A stretch of DNA of 40,119 nt from Microcaldota archaeon (GCA_028867135.1 JAGWGW010000008.1:1-40119); one strand, 5' to 3'; numbered from the stretch's first letter, positions 15,637 to 24,069 are shown. The notes: a model not told the origin generated them from the letters alone. A program made the numbers and translations.

Positions 15637-16779
15637 TCATCTAAATAAAGATGCAGAAAACCTTTCATAATCTGTATAAATAGGAGGGAAAAGTGACATC
15701 CATTGCCTTACTTGGTCTTCTGAACCTTCTAAGAATGTAAACAATGCAAATTTACTTTTAAATTCAATACCTAGGAAATTGCCCAATGAGCCTAGTTGTA
15801 GCAATCCATCAAGCGGTGTCGAAGGCGCCATATGTTTAAGAATGGACATGGTAGTATGAGAAGGTAGAAATACGCCATAATTATCATATACAGAATTGCG
15901 GATAGAAACATAACCACGTGATATTTCTAATACACTATTCCTTATCGGAGATAAATCTTCGGCACTTCTTGCAATTATAATTGGTACACCTTCACCATCA
16001 ACAAGACATGTGCGGCCATCTCTCAATAGTTCCGTAAGCATTTGTTTACTTGCGCCGCTTATTGTGTTCAAATCAGAAGGCGGGAGTTCAATGCCTAAAG
16101 GCAATTCTTTTTCAAATTCCCTAAGTAATGCTTTAATATCCTTCTTCTGTATCTGTTCTTCGGACTCTTTCCTGACTACTAAATCTACATTTTTAACTGA
16201 TTCGTCAATAGCTTCTTTGCAACGCAGAGCCAAAGCATCAAGAAAAGATAAGTATTCTGATTTATGTGACACGCCTGAGATAGAGAAGAATTCTTCATAG
16301 TGTGAATGGATAGAAAAAAGACCAAGTCGATTCTCAGCTATTTCCCACAACTCGCGTGGCATCCTATGCGGCACACCATCTCTATGCACTCCTCCTCTTT
16401 TCTCTTCTACCACAGCCACCGCACTAAATCCACCTTTTAAGATAGAACCAGCACACATATTGCAGGGATCTAAAGAGGATACAATTAACAATTCTGAAGG
16501 ATGAGGCAGCTTTAGTTCGGCTCTATTTTGGAAATACCAATCTACAAGTTGGCGTTCACAGTGGCCGGTAGGATCCACTCTTATGCCATTTTGGATTACA
16601 GAATTTATTGCTTCAGCAAAAACTCTTCCGTTTCTACCAATTAAAAGGGCGCCTACGCCGAAAGTTCCCGATTTGAGTGCTCTTTCAGCTACAATCGTAA
16701 CTCTTTCTGCAGCTCCGATTACTGTTACTTGCCCTTCCGAAACTCTAACTCCCCGAGTTATATTCTGAACCCTCTCCAC
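15637..16779 (-). CDS. Two-domain zinc-dependent nucleoside/nucleobase deaminase
   Basis: A 380-residue protein. The N-terminal part (about 20-160) is a CDA-fold deaminase with a complete zinc site: GHCERQL gives His73 and the proton-shuttling Glu75, and DPCNMCAGS gives Cys106 and Cys109. The spacing resembles guanine/cytosine or tRNA-adenosine deaminases; the substrate cannot be fixed from the sequence. The C-terminal 220 residues match no family I know. They begin with a charged helical region (about 195-230) and continue with strand-rich sequence (ISRGYVSIRNSVYDNYGVFL). The gene is AT-rich, unlike the neighbouring nuo operon. It starts at a GTG (16777-16779), with a TATA element (CTTATATATG, about 16803-16812) about 28 nt upstream. 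GMP synthase lies just upstream on the same strand. Confidence 0.8.
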   Translation of the reverse strand: MERVQNITRGVRVSEGQVTVIGAAERVTIVAERALKSGTFGVGALLIGRNGRVFAEAINSVIQNGIRVDPTGHCERQLVDWYFQNRAELKLPHPSELLIVSSLDPCNMCAGSILKGGFSAVAVVEEKRGGVHRDGVPHRMPRELWEIAENRLGLFSIHSHYEEFFSISGVSHKSEYLSFLDALALRCKEAIDESVKNVDLVVRKESEEQIQKKDIKALLREFEKELPLGIELPPSDLNTISGASKQMLTELLRDGRTCLVDGEGVPIIIARSAEDLSPIRNSVLEISRGYVSIRNSVYDNYGVFLPSHTTMSILKHMAPSTPLDGLLQLGSLGNFLGIEFKSKFALFTFLEGSEDQVRQWMSLFPPIYTDYERFSASLFR

Positions 16780-16878
16780 AACAATAAATTTTGGATTTCT
16801 TCATATATAAGACTTTAGATTTGCTTTTAGGTTATCATAATGTTTTAAAATACATTAGTTAGATTTTGTTTAAAATCA

Positions 16879-18420
16879 TTATTCCCATTCTATAGTGGAA
16901 GGGGGCTTATTGGTGATATCATAAACAACTCTTACAACTTCTGGAATTTCGTTTGTTATTTTAGTGGAGATTCTTTCTAAGATAGTATAGGGCACCTTTG
17001 AAAACGCCGCTGCCATAGCTTCGTCGCTTTCCACAATTCTTATTGCGATTACATATCCATAAGATCTCCCATCACCTCTGACTCCTGTACTCTTCGTATC
17101 GGTCAAAACTGCGAAGTATTGCCAAGGTCTTTCTTTTAAATTATCTTCGATTTCGCTCGTCACTATTGAATCTGCCCTCTTCAAGATAGCAAGTTTCTTC
17201 GGAGTCACTGTTCCGATTATTCTCACAGCAAGGCCTGGGCCTGGAAATGGTTGTCTATATATGATATCTTCACGCAATCCAAGTTTCACGGCGAGTTCTC
17301 TAACTTCGTCCTTGTACAATTCTTTTAGTGGCTCAACCAATCCTCTGAATTTAATCTTTGAAGGCATACCACCTACATTATGATGGGTTTTTATTATTTC
17401 AGATTTTTTAGATTGGCCAGATTCGATTCTATCTGGATATATAGTTCCTTGAATAAGATAATCTGCATCTACCTTTTTAGCGATTTCTTCAAAAACTTTG
17501 ATAAACTCCCTACCTATTATTTTTCTTTTTGTCTCTGGATTAATAATCTTTTTTATTTTTTCCAGAAAACGTCCTTTTGCATTGATATGCATATATTTTA
17601 TTCCTAGATTTTTAGCAATTGCGTCTATCTTTTCAGGCTCTCCATCTCTCATAAAACCATGATCTACAAAAACCGCTATTAGGTTTTTATGTAGGGCTAC
17701 GGCAGCAAGCGATGTAGCAGTTGTCGAATCAATACCACCACTCAATGCTATTATGGCCTTTTTATTTCCAACTGTCGTTTTTATATTTTTAATATAGGTT
17801 TTAACGAGAGCGTCTACTTTCCAATCTGGTCGTGCATTACAAATGCCAAATATGAAGTTCTTTAGTATCTTAGAACCATTTTTAGTGTGTGTCACTTCAG
17901 GATGCCATTGTAGGCCATAAATGTGTTTTGATCTGCTCTTATATGCAGCTATAGGGCAATCCGTAGTATCTGCAATGATTGTGTAATCTTTTGGTATCTT
18001 TAGTACAGTATCTCCATGACTCATCCATACCTGTTCGTTATCTTTAAGACCACTGAATATGTCTTCATGTTTTCTTATACGAGCAACTGAACTTCCGTAC
18101 TCCTTCGTTTTGGCAGGAATAACTATTCCTCCGGCATAATGGGCAATAAGCTGATGACCATAGCATATTCCTAATATTGGAATATCGAGTTTGAGTATGG
18201 TTTTATTAAATCTAGGAGAGTTCTTTTCGTATATGCTTGCGGGTCCACCAGAAAGAATAATCCCTTTTATATTAAATTTTAAGCTAAGTTCTTGTAAATC
18301 TTTTAAGGAAATATCGTGCGGCACTATTTCGGAGCGTACGTTATTTTCTCGTATTCTTCTTGATATAAGATGGCAATATTGGCCGCCGAAATCAAGAATT
18401 AGTATTATATCTTGTACCAT
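16879..18420 (-). CDS. guaA: GMP synthase, glutamine-hydrolysing, single-chain
   Basis: Converts XMP to GMP using ATP and glutamine. The 513-residue chain contains both halves. The N-terminal class I glutamine amidotransferase has nucleophile Cys86 in LGICYGHQ and His173/Glu175 in QWHPEV. The ATP-pyrophosphatase domain has the P-loop SGGIDSTT (227-234). The dimerisation domain ends in PPSTIEWE, the typical GuaA C-terminus. Many archaea encode these halves as separate genes, so the fused bacterial-style form, together with AT-rich codon use unlike the core genes, suggests horizontal transfer. The ATG lies about 26 nt from a TATA element (GATATAAGTAT, about 18442-18452). It is placed between the deaminase and an unknown gene, all on the minus strand. 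Confidence 0.96.
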   Translation of the reverse strand: MVQDIILILDFGGQYCHLISRRIRENNVRSEIVPHDISLKDLQELSLKFNIKGIILSGGPASIYEKNSPRFNKTILKLDIPILGICYGHQLIAHYAGGIVIPAKTKEYGSSVARIRKHEDIFSGLKDNEQVWMSHGDTVLKIPKDYTIIADTTDCPIAAYKSRSKHIYGLQWHPEVTHTKNGSKILKNFIFGICNARPDWKVDALVKTYIKNIKTTVGNKKAIIALSGGIDSTTATSLAAVALHKNLIAVFVDHGFMRDGEPEKIDAIAKNLGIKYMHINAKGRFLEKIKKIINPETKRKIIGREFIKVFEEIAKKVDADYLIQGTIYPDRIESGQSKKSEIIKTHHNVGGMPSKIKFRGLVEPLKELYKDEVRELAVKLGLREDIIYRQPFPGPGLAVRIIGTVTPKKLAILKRADSIVTSEIEDNLKERPWQYFAVLTDTKSTGVRGDGRSYGYVIAIRIVESDEAMAAAFSKVPYTILERISTKITNEIPEVVRVVYDITNKPPSTIEWE

Positions 18421-18479
18421 ACTAATTTTATGAGAAATAGATACTTATATCTTACTGATTTAGAACTAGCAAGTGCGTA

Positions 18480-19064
18480 TTAATCTCCGAATAATTCTCT
18501 AAAAACAACAACTAAGTCCTGACGAATTGTAGGTTCTACTATTCTAAATGCTTCTTTTGCAGCATTGAATTTGTCTTTCGGTATTCTTATTTCACCAGTG
18601 CCATTTGTTGATATATTTAGATTATCCTCTTTTACATAGGCTACACCGGCACCATTGAGTGACTTTACATTAGCACTAATTTTGAGCGCTCTGTTCTCTA
18701 TGTCAAAAATATCAAAGCTATTTATATCTACAGCTACACGGCCATTTCCTGGATAATGATACGACCTATCCTCTGAGGCGATTTCGTTATATCTGTTTTC
18801 CGGTACACCTACAAATGTGCCTTCTTGAGTTATTTTATGATGACCTGAGCTTCTAAGTCCCTGCTGTGAAGTCCAAGCTAAACCATTATCGAATAATTCT
18901 TGCCTAAAATGAGCATCATGCTTATATCTAAGACTGACTTCTTGCAAAGTAGCTAATCTGTAACCTTTAGGTACCGCGGCTTCTGCTTCTGAAGCAGGAA
19001 CTCTTTTATCTGATAAAAATACAGGCGCAGCCCTTTGTTGTTCAATTTGTGTTGTCCTTGCCAT
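18480..19064 (-). CDS. Unknown protein of the AT-rich island
   Basis: A 194-residue soluble protein that I do not recognise. Its N-terminus (MARTTQIEQQRAAPVFLSDK) is followed by a helical segment (YRLATLQEVSLRYKHDAHFR), a Gly/His-rich middle (SSGHHKITQEGTFVGVPENR) and a strand-rich C-terminal half (GRVAVDINSFDIFDIENRAL, then KISANVKSLNG). There is no signal peptide, transmembrane segment or cysteine pair. AT-rich codon use matches the guaA and deaminase genes. A TATA-like GTTTATATACC lies at about 19094-19104, giving a short leader with GTGGAG near the ATG. Its own promoter means it need not share a function with guaA. Confidence 0.65.
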   Translation of the reverse strand: MARTTQIEQQRAAPVFLSDKRVPASEAEAAVPKGYRLATLQEVSLRYKHDAHFRQELFDNGLAWTSQQGLRSSGHHKITQEGTFVGVPENRYNEIASEDRSYHYPGNGRVAVDINSFDIFDIENRALKISANVKSLNGAGVAYVKEDNLNISTNGTGEIRIPKDKFNAAKEAFRIVEPTIRQDLVVVFRELFGD

Positions 19065-19179
19065 ATCTCCACTAAATGATTAACCTAATTGTGGTATATA
19101 AACCAGATGGGTATTGTTTGTTGGACTAATGGGTCTTTTTAGAGCAATATTACCGACAGTAACAGGTTCTTTTATAGAA

Positions 19180-19707
19180 TTATACCCTTCTTCCTCTCCT
19201 TCCGCCAGGCCTCTTTGTAGTATCTGTTGGTATCGGGGTCACATCCTCGATGCTTCCTATCCTGAAGCCCGACCTTGCGAGCGCCCTTACTACGGCCTGA
19301 GCTCCGGGCCCAGGAATCTTGGAGCTGTGCCCTCCTGGCGCCCTTATCTTTATGTTGATGTGGGTTATCTGCTTCTCGATAGCCGTTGCTGCTACCTTAT
19401 ATGCTGCGTGCATTGCAGCATATGGCGATCCTTCCTCATGGTCAGCGTCGACGACCATTCCTCCGCTGCCGGTTGCTATCGTTTCGGATCCTGAAAGGTC
19501 AGTGAGCGTTATTATCGTGTTGTTCTTGGATGAATAGATGTGCGCGACTCCCCACCTGGTTGCCTTGGGCTTAGCCTTCTGGAGAGCTTCCTGGACCGCG
19601 CCTTCGTATGATATTGCTCCCTTCTTCTTTGCCTCCTGCTGCTCCTGCGGCTTCTGCTTTGCCTTTGAATCTGCCGATTTCTTCTTTTTGTCTGGCATAA
19701 TGATCAT
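19180..19707 (-). CDS. rps11: 30S ribosomal protein uS11
   Basis: A platform protein of the small ribosomal subunit. The core is typical: [59 protein letters not shown] and the C-terminal [21 protein letters not shown] Lys/Gln-rich extension of about 40 residues precedes the core. Two starts are possible: the ATG at 19705-19707, which overlaps the uS4 stop as ATGA and is kept here, or the ATG at 19696-19698 (MPDKKKK). It is the third gene of a uS13-uS4-uS11 cluster; the RNA polymerase genes that often follow in archaea are not adjacent. Confidence 0.95.
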   Translation of the reverse strand: MIIMPDKKKKSADSKAKQKPQEQQEAKKKGAISYEGAVQEALQKAKPKATRWGVAHIYSSKNNTIITLTDLSGSETIATGSGGMVVDADHEEGSPYAAMHAAYKVAATAIEKQITHINIKIRAPGGHSSKIPGPGAQAVVRALARSGFRIGSIEDVTPIPTDTTKRPGGRRGRRV

Positions 19708-20261
19708 TCAGCTTTTGGGGTTTCGTCTGTTGCAGGGCCCTGCCCAGGCGCAGTTGTTACAGTCTGCGGTGCAACGACATTGAAGTCGAGGTTTATCGAC
19801 TTGTAGTATCCTATCTTGTTCTCCTCGTCCATGCTTACGAGGTATCCGGGTGATTTCACCTTCTGGCCGTTGACGGCTATGAATCCGTGGGTTATCAGCT
19901 GCCTGGCCTGCTTTGGCGTCTTTGCGAGTCCTTTCTTGAACACTAGCGACTGGAGCCTCCTGTCCAGCAAGGCTTCTGGGGTTATGTTGAGCATGTCGTC
20001 GAGGGTTGCCTCCTTGTTGATTACGCTGTATCTTGCCAGCCTGTCCCTTATGCTGGTGCCGACCTTCTCGGATGACCTGCCTGAGAGAACCTCCCTGACG
20101 TTCCTCCTTATCCTGCTTACCTCGGTAGAAACCTTCCACAGCTCTCTCAGATTCTTGAGCCCGTACCTGTCCCTGAGGCCGTGGTCCCTGGTTATCCTCT
20201 CGGTATTCCACATCAGCTTGGGCCTTTCGAACTTCTTCCTTATCTTCTTGGGGTCGCCCAT
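19704..20261 (-). CDS. rps4: 30S ribosomal protein uS4
   Basis: A 185-residue primary 16S rRNA-binding protein. It begins [20 protein letters not shown] and contains the archaeal uS4 signatures [20 protein letters not shown] and [20 protein letters not shown], followed by the S4 RNA-binding motif [20 protein letters not shown]. The longer upstream frame is a shadow of uS13 in another frame, so the start at 20259-20261 is firm. It lies 4 bases after the uS13 stop and overlaps uS11 by 4 bases. Confidence 0.96.
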   Translation of the reverse strand: MGDPKKIRKKFERPKLMWNTERITRDHGLRDRYGLKNLRELWKVSTEVSRIRRNVREVLSGRSSEKVGTSIRDRLARYSVINKEATLDDMLNITPEALLDRRLQSLVFKKGLAKTPKQARQLITHGFIAVNGQKVKSPGYLVSMDEENKIGYYKSINLDFNVVAPQTVTTAPGQGPATDETPKAE

Positions 20262-20265
20262 GGCA

Positions 20266-20886
20266 TCACTTCTTCTCCTCCGCGGCGGGCGCTGCTGCTG
20301 GTGCCGCTGCCGCTGGCGCAGCCGCTCCGCCTCCTGCTCCAGGCTTCTTTTCAGACTGCGTAGCTGCCTTTGCCGCAGCCTCAACTGTCTTCTTCATGAC
20401 TCCCACCGTAGCGCCGGTCCTTCCGGTGCTTCTTGTCCTCTGTCCGCGAACCTTCTGGCCGTACCTGTGCCTGAAGCCTCTCCATGTCTCCATCTTTATG
20501 TCGCTGTCTATGTCGTTCCTTACCTTTACGATGAGGTCGGTGCCAACAAGATGCATGTCTGCTCCGGAGTCGTGCTCCTTTCTCCTGTTAAGCATGAATG
20601 GGGGTATGTTCACAGCCTTCGGGTCCTTTACCACAGCCTCTATCTTCGAGAGCTGCTCATCGCTGAGCGAGCCTATCTTCGTCTCGGGGGGTATCCCGTG
20701 GGTCCTTTCTATGGAAAGGGTGAGGGCGCTGGCGAGGTTCTTTCCTATACCCTTTATCTGGTTCAGCGCCTTGGAGATCCTGAATGAGCCGTTGATGTCC
20801 CTTCCCGACATCCTGACTATGCTCTCCTCCTTGCGAGGCTCCTTCTGCTGCTTCTCCTCCTTTTGTTCCTTGTCCTTATCAGCCAA
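20266..20886 (-). CDS. rps13: 30S ribosomal protein uS13 with charged head and Ala-rich tail
   Basis: A head protein of the small subunit contacting the P-site tRNA. The core is clear: ALNQIKGIGKNLASALT, MHLVGTDLIVKVRNDIDSDI and WRGFRHRYGQKVRGQRTRST. Two additions are unusual: a Lys/Glu/Gln-rich N-terminal stretch of about 25 residues and a C-terminal Ala/Pro tail of about 25 residues ending EEKK. Start: the frame is open to an ATG at 20938-20940, but that adds a hydrophobic 18-residue piece unlike uS13. The TTG at 20884-20886 gives MADKDKEQKEEK and is preferred, with limited certainty. TATA-like elements lie at about 20946-20957 and 21006-21016. Confidence 0.9.
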   Translation of the reverse strand: MADKDKEQKEEKQQKEPRKEESIVRMSGRDINGSFRISKALNQIKGIGKNLASALTLSIERTHGIPPETKIGSLSDEQLSKIEAVVKDPKAVNIPPFMLNRRKEHDSGADMHLVGTDLIVKVRNDIDSDIKMETWRGFRHRYGQKVRGQRTRSTGRTGATVGVMKKTVEAAAKAATQSEKKPGAGGGAAAPAAAAPAAAPAAEEKK

Positions 20887-21060
20887 TAAACCACTGAATG
20901 TAATGCTCTGAGATTTACAAAAAGCTATTAACAATGGCAAAACAGCTTAAAATAGCTTTCTATAGCCTGAAACGAGCGGTGATAATCGACATTTGCGCTT
21001 GCAATGTTTTTAAGCCTTGTGGGTCGGATCTTGCAGGCGATTCCTATCATTGAACATGAA

Positions 21061-21180
21061 CGCCAAGGTTGGGATTTTCATAAACAATGGTTTATTTTGA
21101 ACCCAAAAGACTCTTGCGAGTCATGCGCTTCCGGGTATTCGTTTCCAGGCGCACGCGTTACCGGATTCTGCCACCTTGGC
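21061..21180 (-). tRNA. tRNA-Ser (anticodon GGA) with two introns
   Basis: The minus-strand sequence folds as a type II tRNA once two insertions are removed. Acceptor GCCAAGG/CCTTGGC is complete, the anticodon stem is TGCGC/GCGCA, and the long variable arm is GACTC-GCAA-GAGTC. The T stem is TTGGG/CCCAA and the discriminator is G (21061), which favours serine over leucine. The anticodon GGA is at 21144-21146. A 13-base insertion (about 21130-21142) follows anticodon position 37. A 21-base insertion (about 21075-21095) splits the T-loop TTCAAA/T and contains a 6-bp hairpin, ATAAAC/GTTTAT. Lengths agree exactly: 86 bases of mature tRNA plus 34 intron bases make 120. One D-stem pair is mismatched. 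A TATA element overlaps the lysS stop codon at about 21201-21210. Confidence 0.88.
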
Positions 21181-21209
21181 ATTTGATGGATAATGATAAG
21201 ATTATGATA

Positions 21210-22685
21210 TTAAGCTTTCCTCCTCTCGGTCTTCTTCGACTCAGGCCTTACCGATGGAAATAGGAGCACCTCCTTTATCGATACCTTGTCAGTGAGCAGC
21301 ATCACAAGCCTGTCTATACCCATTCCGAAGCCTGCAGTTGGAGGCATTCCGTATTCTATAGCCTCTAGGAAGTCCTCGTCTATCGGCGGCATCTCCTCGT
21401 CTCCCTTCTTCTTCTCCAGGGCCTGGGCCTCGAACTTCCTCCTCTGCTCAACAGGGTCCGTGAGTTCCGAATACACGTTCACGAGCTCCTTTCCGCACAC
21501 GAAGAGCTCGAACCTCTCGCTCAGCCTCTTGTCCTTCCTGCTGTCCTTTGTCAGAGGGCACATGTACGAGGGGTAATCAACGGCGAACGTTGGGTCCTTT
21601 ATCGTGCCGAGTACATACTTGTCGAAGAGCGCGTCTGCCACGTGGTAGTTGCTCTTTACCGCGACCTTCAGCCCTTCTTTCTCCGCTATCTTCGCTGCTT
21701 CCTTGTCATCGATATCTGCTATGTCTATTCCGGATCTCTTCCTTATCTCCTCCACGAAGTGTATCCTCTTGAAAGGGGCCTTGAAGCTCACCTTCTGCCC
21801 TTGGTACGTTATCTCGCCTGAGTTGAAGAGGTGCTTTACGAGGCCGCTGAGCATCTCCTCGGTCAATATCATGTACGTGTTGTAATCTCCGTACGCTTCG
21901 TAGAACTCCAGCATCGTGAATTCAGGGTTATGGGTAGCGTCTATGTCCTCGTTCCTGAAGTCCTTGCAGAACTCGTACACCTTCTCAAGGCCGCCGACAA
22001 TCAGCCTCTTCAGGTACAGCTCGTCAGCTATCCTCAGGTACAGGTCCGTATCGAGGGCGTTGTGGTGCGTTATGAACGGCTTCGCGTTCGCTCCTCCGTA
22101 CACTGGCTGGAGTATCGGCGTCTCGACCTCAAGGTAGCCTTTGGCGTCGAGGAAATCCCTTATGTACCTTATGGCCTTGGCCCTTGTCCTGAATATGCTC
22201 CTTGCATCAGGGTTCATGATCAGGTCAAGGTACCTCTTCCTGTACCTTACCTCTGTATCGGACAGGCCGTGGAACTTCTCAGGGAGGAATCTCAATGACT
22301 TTGAGAGCATCGTTATCTCGCTCGCCTCTATGCTCTTCTCTCCTCTTTCGCTCTTGATGACCTTGCCCTTTATTCCAAGTATGTCGCCTATGTCCGTAAG
22401 CTTCAGCACATCTATTGCCTTGTCCGGGGCTGTGCCGCTCCTAGCCAGCACCTGTATCTTTCCGGATCCATCCAATATGTCGAAGAAGAATAGCTTGCCC
22501 ATGCCCCTGAATCTCATGACCCTTCCCGCTACGCTTGCCTGCTTGCCCTCGAATTTTTCAAAATTGTCAGTTATATCTCCCGCATGCTGCAGTTGCCCAT
22601 ACGAGTAAGGATACGGATCGATGCCGAGCTCCCTCAGCCTTTTCAACTTTTCAAGCTTTGTTTCATCGGCCATAGTAAGCACCAT
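21210..22685 (-). CDS. lysS: Lysyl-tRNA synthetase, class II
   Basis: Charges tRNA-Lys with lysine. The 491-residue protein has an N-terminal OB-fold anticodon-binding domain (about 45-140; ASVAGRVMRFRGMGKLFFFD) and a class II catalytic core. Motif 2 includes FRNEDIDATHNPEFTMLEFY and motif 3 is GFGMGIDRLVMLL. Many archaea use the unrelated class I enzyme, so the class II form is notable though not unique. The start is ATG 22683-22685, with a second ATG four codons on. tRNA-Lys(UUU), the substrate, ends only one base upstream on the same strand, so both are probably on one transcript. Confidence 0.97.
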   Translation of the reverse strand: MVLTMADETKLEKLKRLRELGIDPYPYSYGQLQHAGDITDNFEKFEGKQASVAGRVMRFRGMGKLFFFDILDGSGKIQVLARSGTAPDKAIDVLKLTDIGDILGIKGKVIKSERGEKSIEASEITMLSKSLRFLPEKFHGLSDTEVRYRKRYLDLIMNPDARSIFRTRAKAIRYIRDFLDAKGYLEVETPILQPVYGGANAKPFITHHNALDTDLYLRIADELYLKRLIVGGLEKVYEFCKDFRNEDIDATHNPEFTMLEFYEAYGDYNTYMILTEEMLSGLVKHLFNSGEITYQGQKVSFKAPFKRIHFVEEIRKRSGIDIADIDDKEAAKIAEKEGLKVAVKSNYHVADALFDKYVLGTIKDPTFAVDYPSYMCPLTKDSRKDKRLSERFELFVCGKELVNVYSELTDPVEQRRKFEAQALEKKKGDEEMPPIDEDFLEAIEYGMPPTAGFGMGIDRLVMLLTDKVSIKEVLLFPSVRPESKKTERRKA

Positions 22686-22686
22686 G

Positions 22687-22761
22687 CGGGCCCGAGGGGA
22701 TTTGAACCCCTGACTTGGAGGTTAAAAGCCTCTCACTCTAGCCAAACTGAGTTACGGACCC
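22687..22761 (-). tRNA. tRNA-Lys (anticodon TTT)
   Basis: On the minus strand it folds as acceptor GGGTCCG/CGGGCCC (one G-U pair), D stem ACTC/GAGT and anticodon arm AGAGG-CTTTTAA-CCTCC with one terminal mismatch. The T arm is AGGGG-TTCAAAT-CCCCT and the discriminator is G at 22687. The anticodon TTT reads AAA and AAG. There is no intron and no encoded CCA. A TATA-like TACTTTAAATC lies about 26 nt before the 5' end. lysS begins one base beyond the discriminator. Confidence 0.95.
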
Positions 22762-22836
22762 ATTGTCTATTTTGATGATTTAAAGTATATGCACACCATT
22801 TAATTAATGATATCTATATTGATATGTTGATTCTTG

Positions 22837-23715
22837 ATGAAGGCAAAGGATATGATGATTGAAGGCAAACTGCTCTCGTTCCTGACAAGCGATGGGGTGA
22901 GGCTGAACGGCTTCCTTTTCAGCGGGGGGAGCAAGCGCGCATGCATAATAAACGTGCACGGCATGACAGGCAACTTCTACGGCATAAGGCAGATGCTCCT
23001 GGCGCAGATGCTCGGAAAGAGGGGCGTCTCCTTCTTTTCGATAAACACAAGGGGGCATGACGCCGTATCGAATTACAGGATAGAGGACGGCAGGAAAAGC
23101 ACAAGGGTAAGGGCGGGCACCAACTTTGAGAGGTTCGAGGACTGCGTATTCGACATAAAGGCAGCGATAGGAGTCGCGGAGAGGATGGGCTTCAGGAAGA
23201 TAATGCTCTGCGGTCACAGCACGGGCTGCCAGAAGATCGCATACTACCAGTACAAAAGCAAGGACAGGCGGGTAAGTTCCCTCATACTCCTGGGCCCTGC
23301 GGACGATTACAGCATTGCGAAGAGAGACCTTGGCAGGAATTTCGGCAGGGTCGCGGCGCTTTCAAGGAAAATGGTGTCGAGAGGAAGAGGCGATGAGCTG
23401 GACAGGAGAATTCCTTCAGGATTCTCCGCGCAGCGCTTCGATTCGACCGTCAACCAGAGGAGGATAGAGAGCAGGATATTCAACTACGACGGTAAGTTGA
23501 GGGAATTCGCAAGCATAAGGATACCGATCCTTGCAATATTCGGCAGCAAGGAGGAATTCGCCGCCAAGAGCGTGGGCACTTACCTAAAGATATTGGGTAG
23601 AAGGACCAGGTCCGCCAACTACAGGCCACAGATAATCAGGGGCGCTGACCATTCATTCAAGGGTCACGAGCTGGAGCTGGCGCAGCGCATAGCGGAATGG
23701 GCGAAGCAGGTGTGA
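22837..23715 (+). CDS. Alpha/beta hydrolase of unknown substrate
   Basis: A 292-residue hydrolase. The strand-turn before the oxyanion region reads NVHGMTGNFYG (about 38-48), the nucleophile elbow is GHSTGCQK with Ser at about residue 132, and IFGSKEE and GADHSFKGHE supply the likely acid and catalytic His near the C-terminus. The central cap region is basic (GRVAALSRKMVSRGRGDEL). The overall pattern resembles serine aminopeptidase S33/DUF1749-type enzymes; the substrate is unknown and there is no signal peptide. The ATG at 22837 is 26 nt from a TATA element (CTATATT, about 22814-22820), suggesting a leaderless mRNA; a TTG one codon earlier is unlikely. Confidence 0.82.
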   Translation: MKAKDMMIEGKLLSFLTSDGVRLNGFLFSGGSKRACIINVHGMTGNFYGIRQMLLAQMLGKRGVSFFSINTRGHDAVSNYRIEDGRKSTRVRAGTNFERFEDCVFDIKAAIGVAERMGFRKIMLCGHSTGCQKIAYYQYKSKDRRVSSLILLGPADDYSIAKRDLGRNFGRVAALSRKMVSRGRGDELDRRIPSGFSAQRFDSTVNQRRIESRIFNYDGKLREFASIRIPILAIFGSKEEFAAKSVGTYLKILGRRTRSANYRPQIIRGADHSFKGHELELAQRIAEWAKQV

Positions 23716-23763
23716 TTCATCACCTTGGTGGCAGGGAAACGGCTGGCTTTAGCCTGCAGATAT

Positions 23764-24069
23764 TTACTTCTTGCCTGGCTTCCGCTCCGTGAAGGCGTAC
23801 TTAGCTATCAGGAAGACGACAAACGCTATTATGATGAAGTTGACCAGCGAAGCGAGGAAAGGGCCCCATCCTATCTTCACAGGACCTATGTAGGCATATG
23901 CGGTCTGCCACGAGCCGTTCGGTATGAAGAACGTTATTATCGGCATTATCACGTTGTTGACAAGCGACTGTATCAGGCTTGTCGAGGCGACGCCTATAAT
24001 GAATGCAACAGCGAGGCCAAGCACCTTATACTCCTTCAGGAACTCCTTGAACTCGCCCAAGAGCCTCAT
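23764..24069 (-). CDS. mscL: Large-conductance mechanosensitive channel MscL
   Basis: A 101-residue inner-membrane channel that opens under tension to release solutes during osmotic downshift. It has the family layout: an amphipathic N-terminal helix (MRLLGEFKEFLKEYK), a pore-lining TM1 (VLGLAVAFIIGVASTSLIQS), a short extracellular loop, TM2 (LASLVNFIIIAFVVFLIAKY) and a basic C-terminus. It is slightly shorter than bacterial MscL (about 130 residues), with a truncated cytoplasmic helix. A TATA-like AATATAAATAAT lies about 30-40 nt upstream, so it has its own promoter although it follows htpX on the same strand. Confidence 0.95.
   Translation of the reverse strand: MRLLGEFKEFLKEYKVLGLAVAFIIGVASTSLIQSLVNNVIMPIITFFIPNGSWQTAYAYIGPVKIGWGPFLASLVNFIIIAFVVFLIAKYAFTERKPGKK

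Noticed and set aside
19816-20787. Plus-strand frame of 323 residues antisense to uS4 and uS13
   Set aside because: It mirrors two well-conserved ribosomal protein genes and shows no family features of its own.
21004-21186. Plus-strand frame of 60 residues
   Set aside because: It lies over the tRNA-Ser gene, which explains the base pairing and conservation in this stretch.
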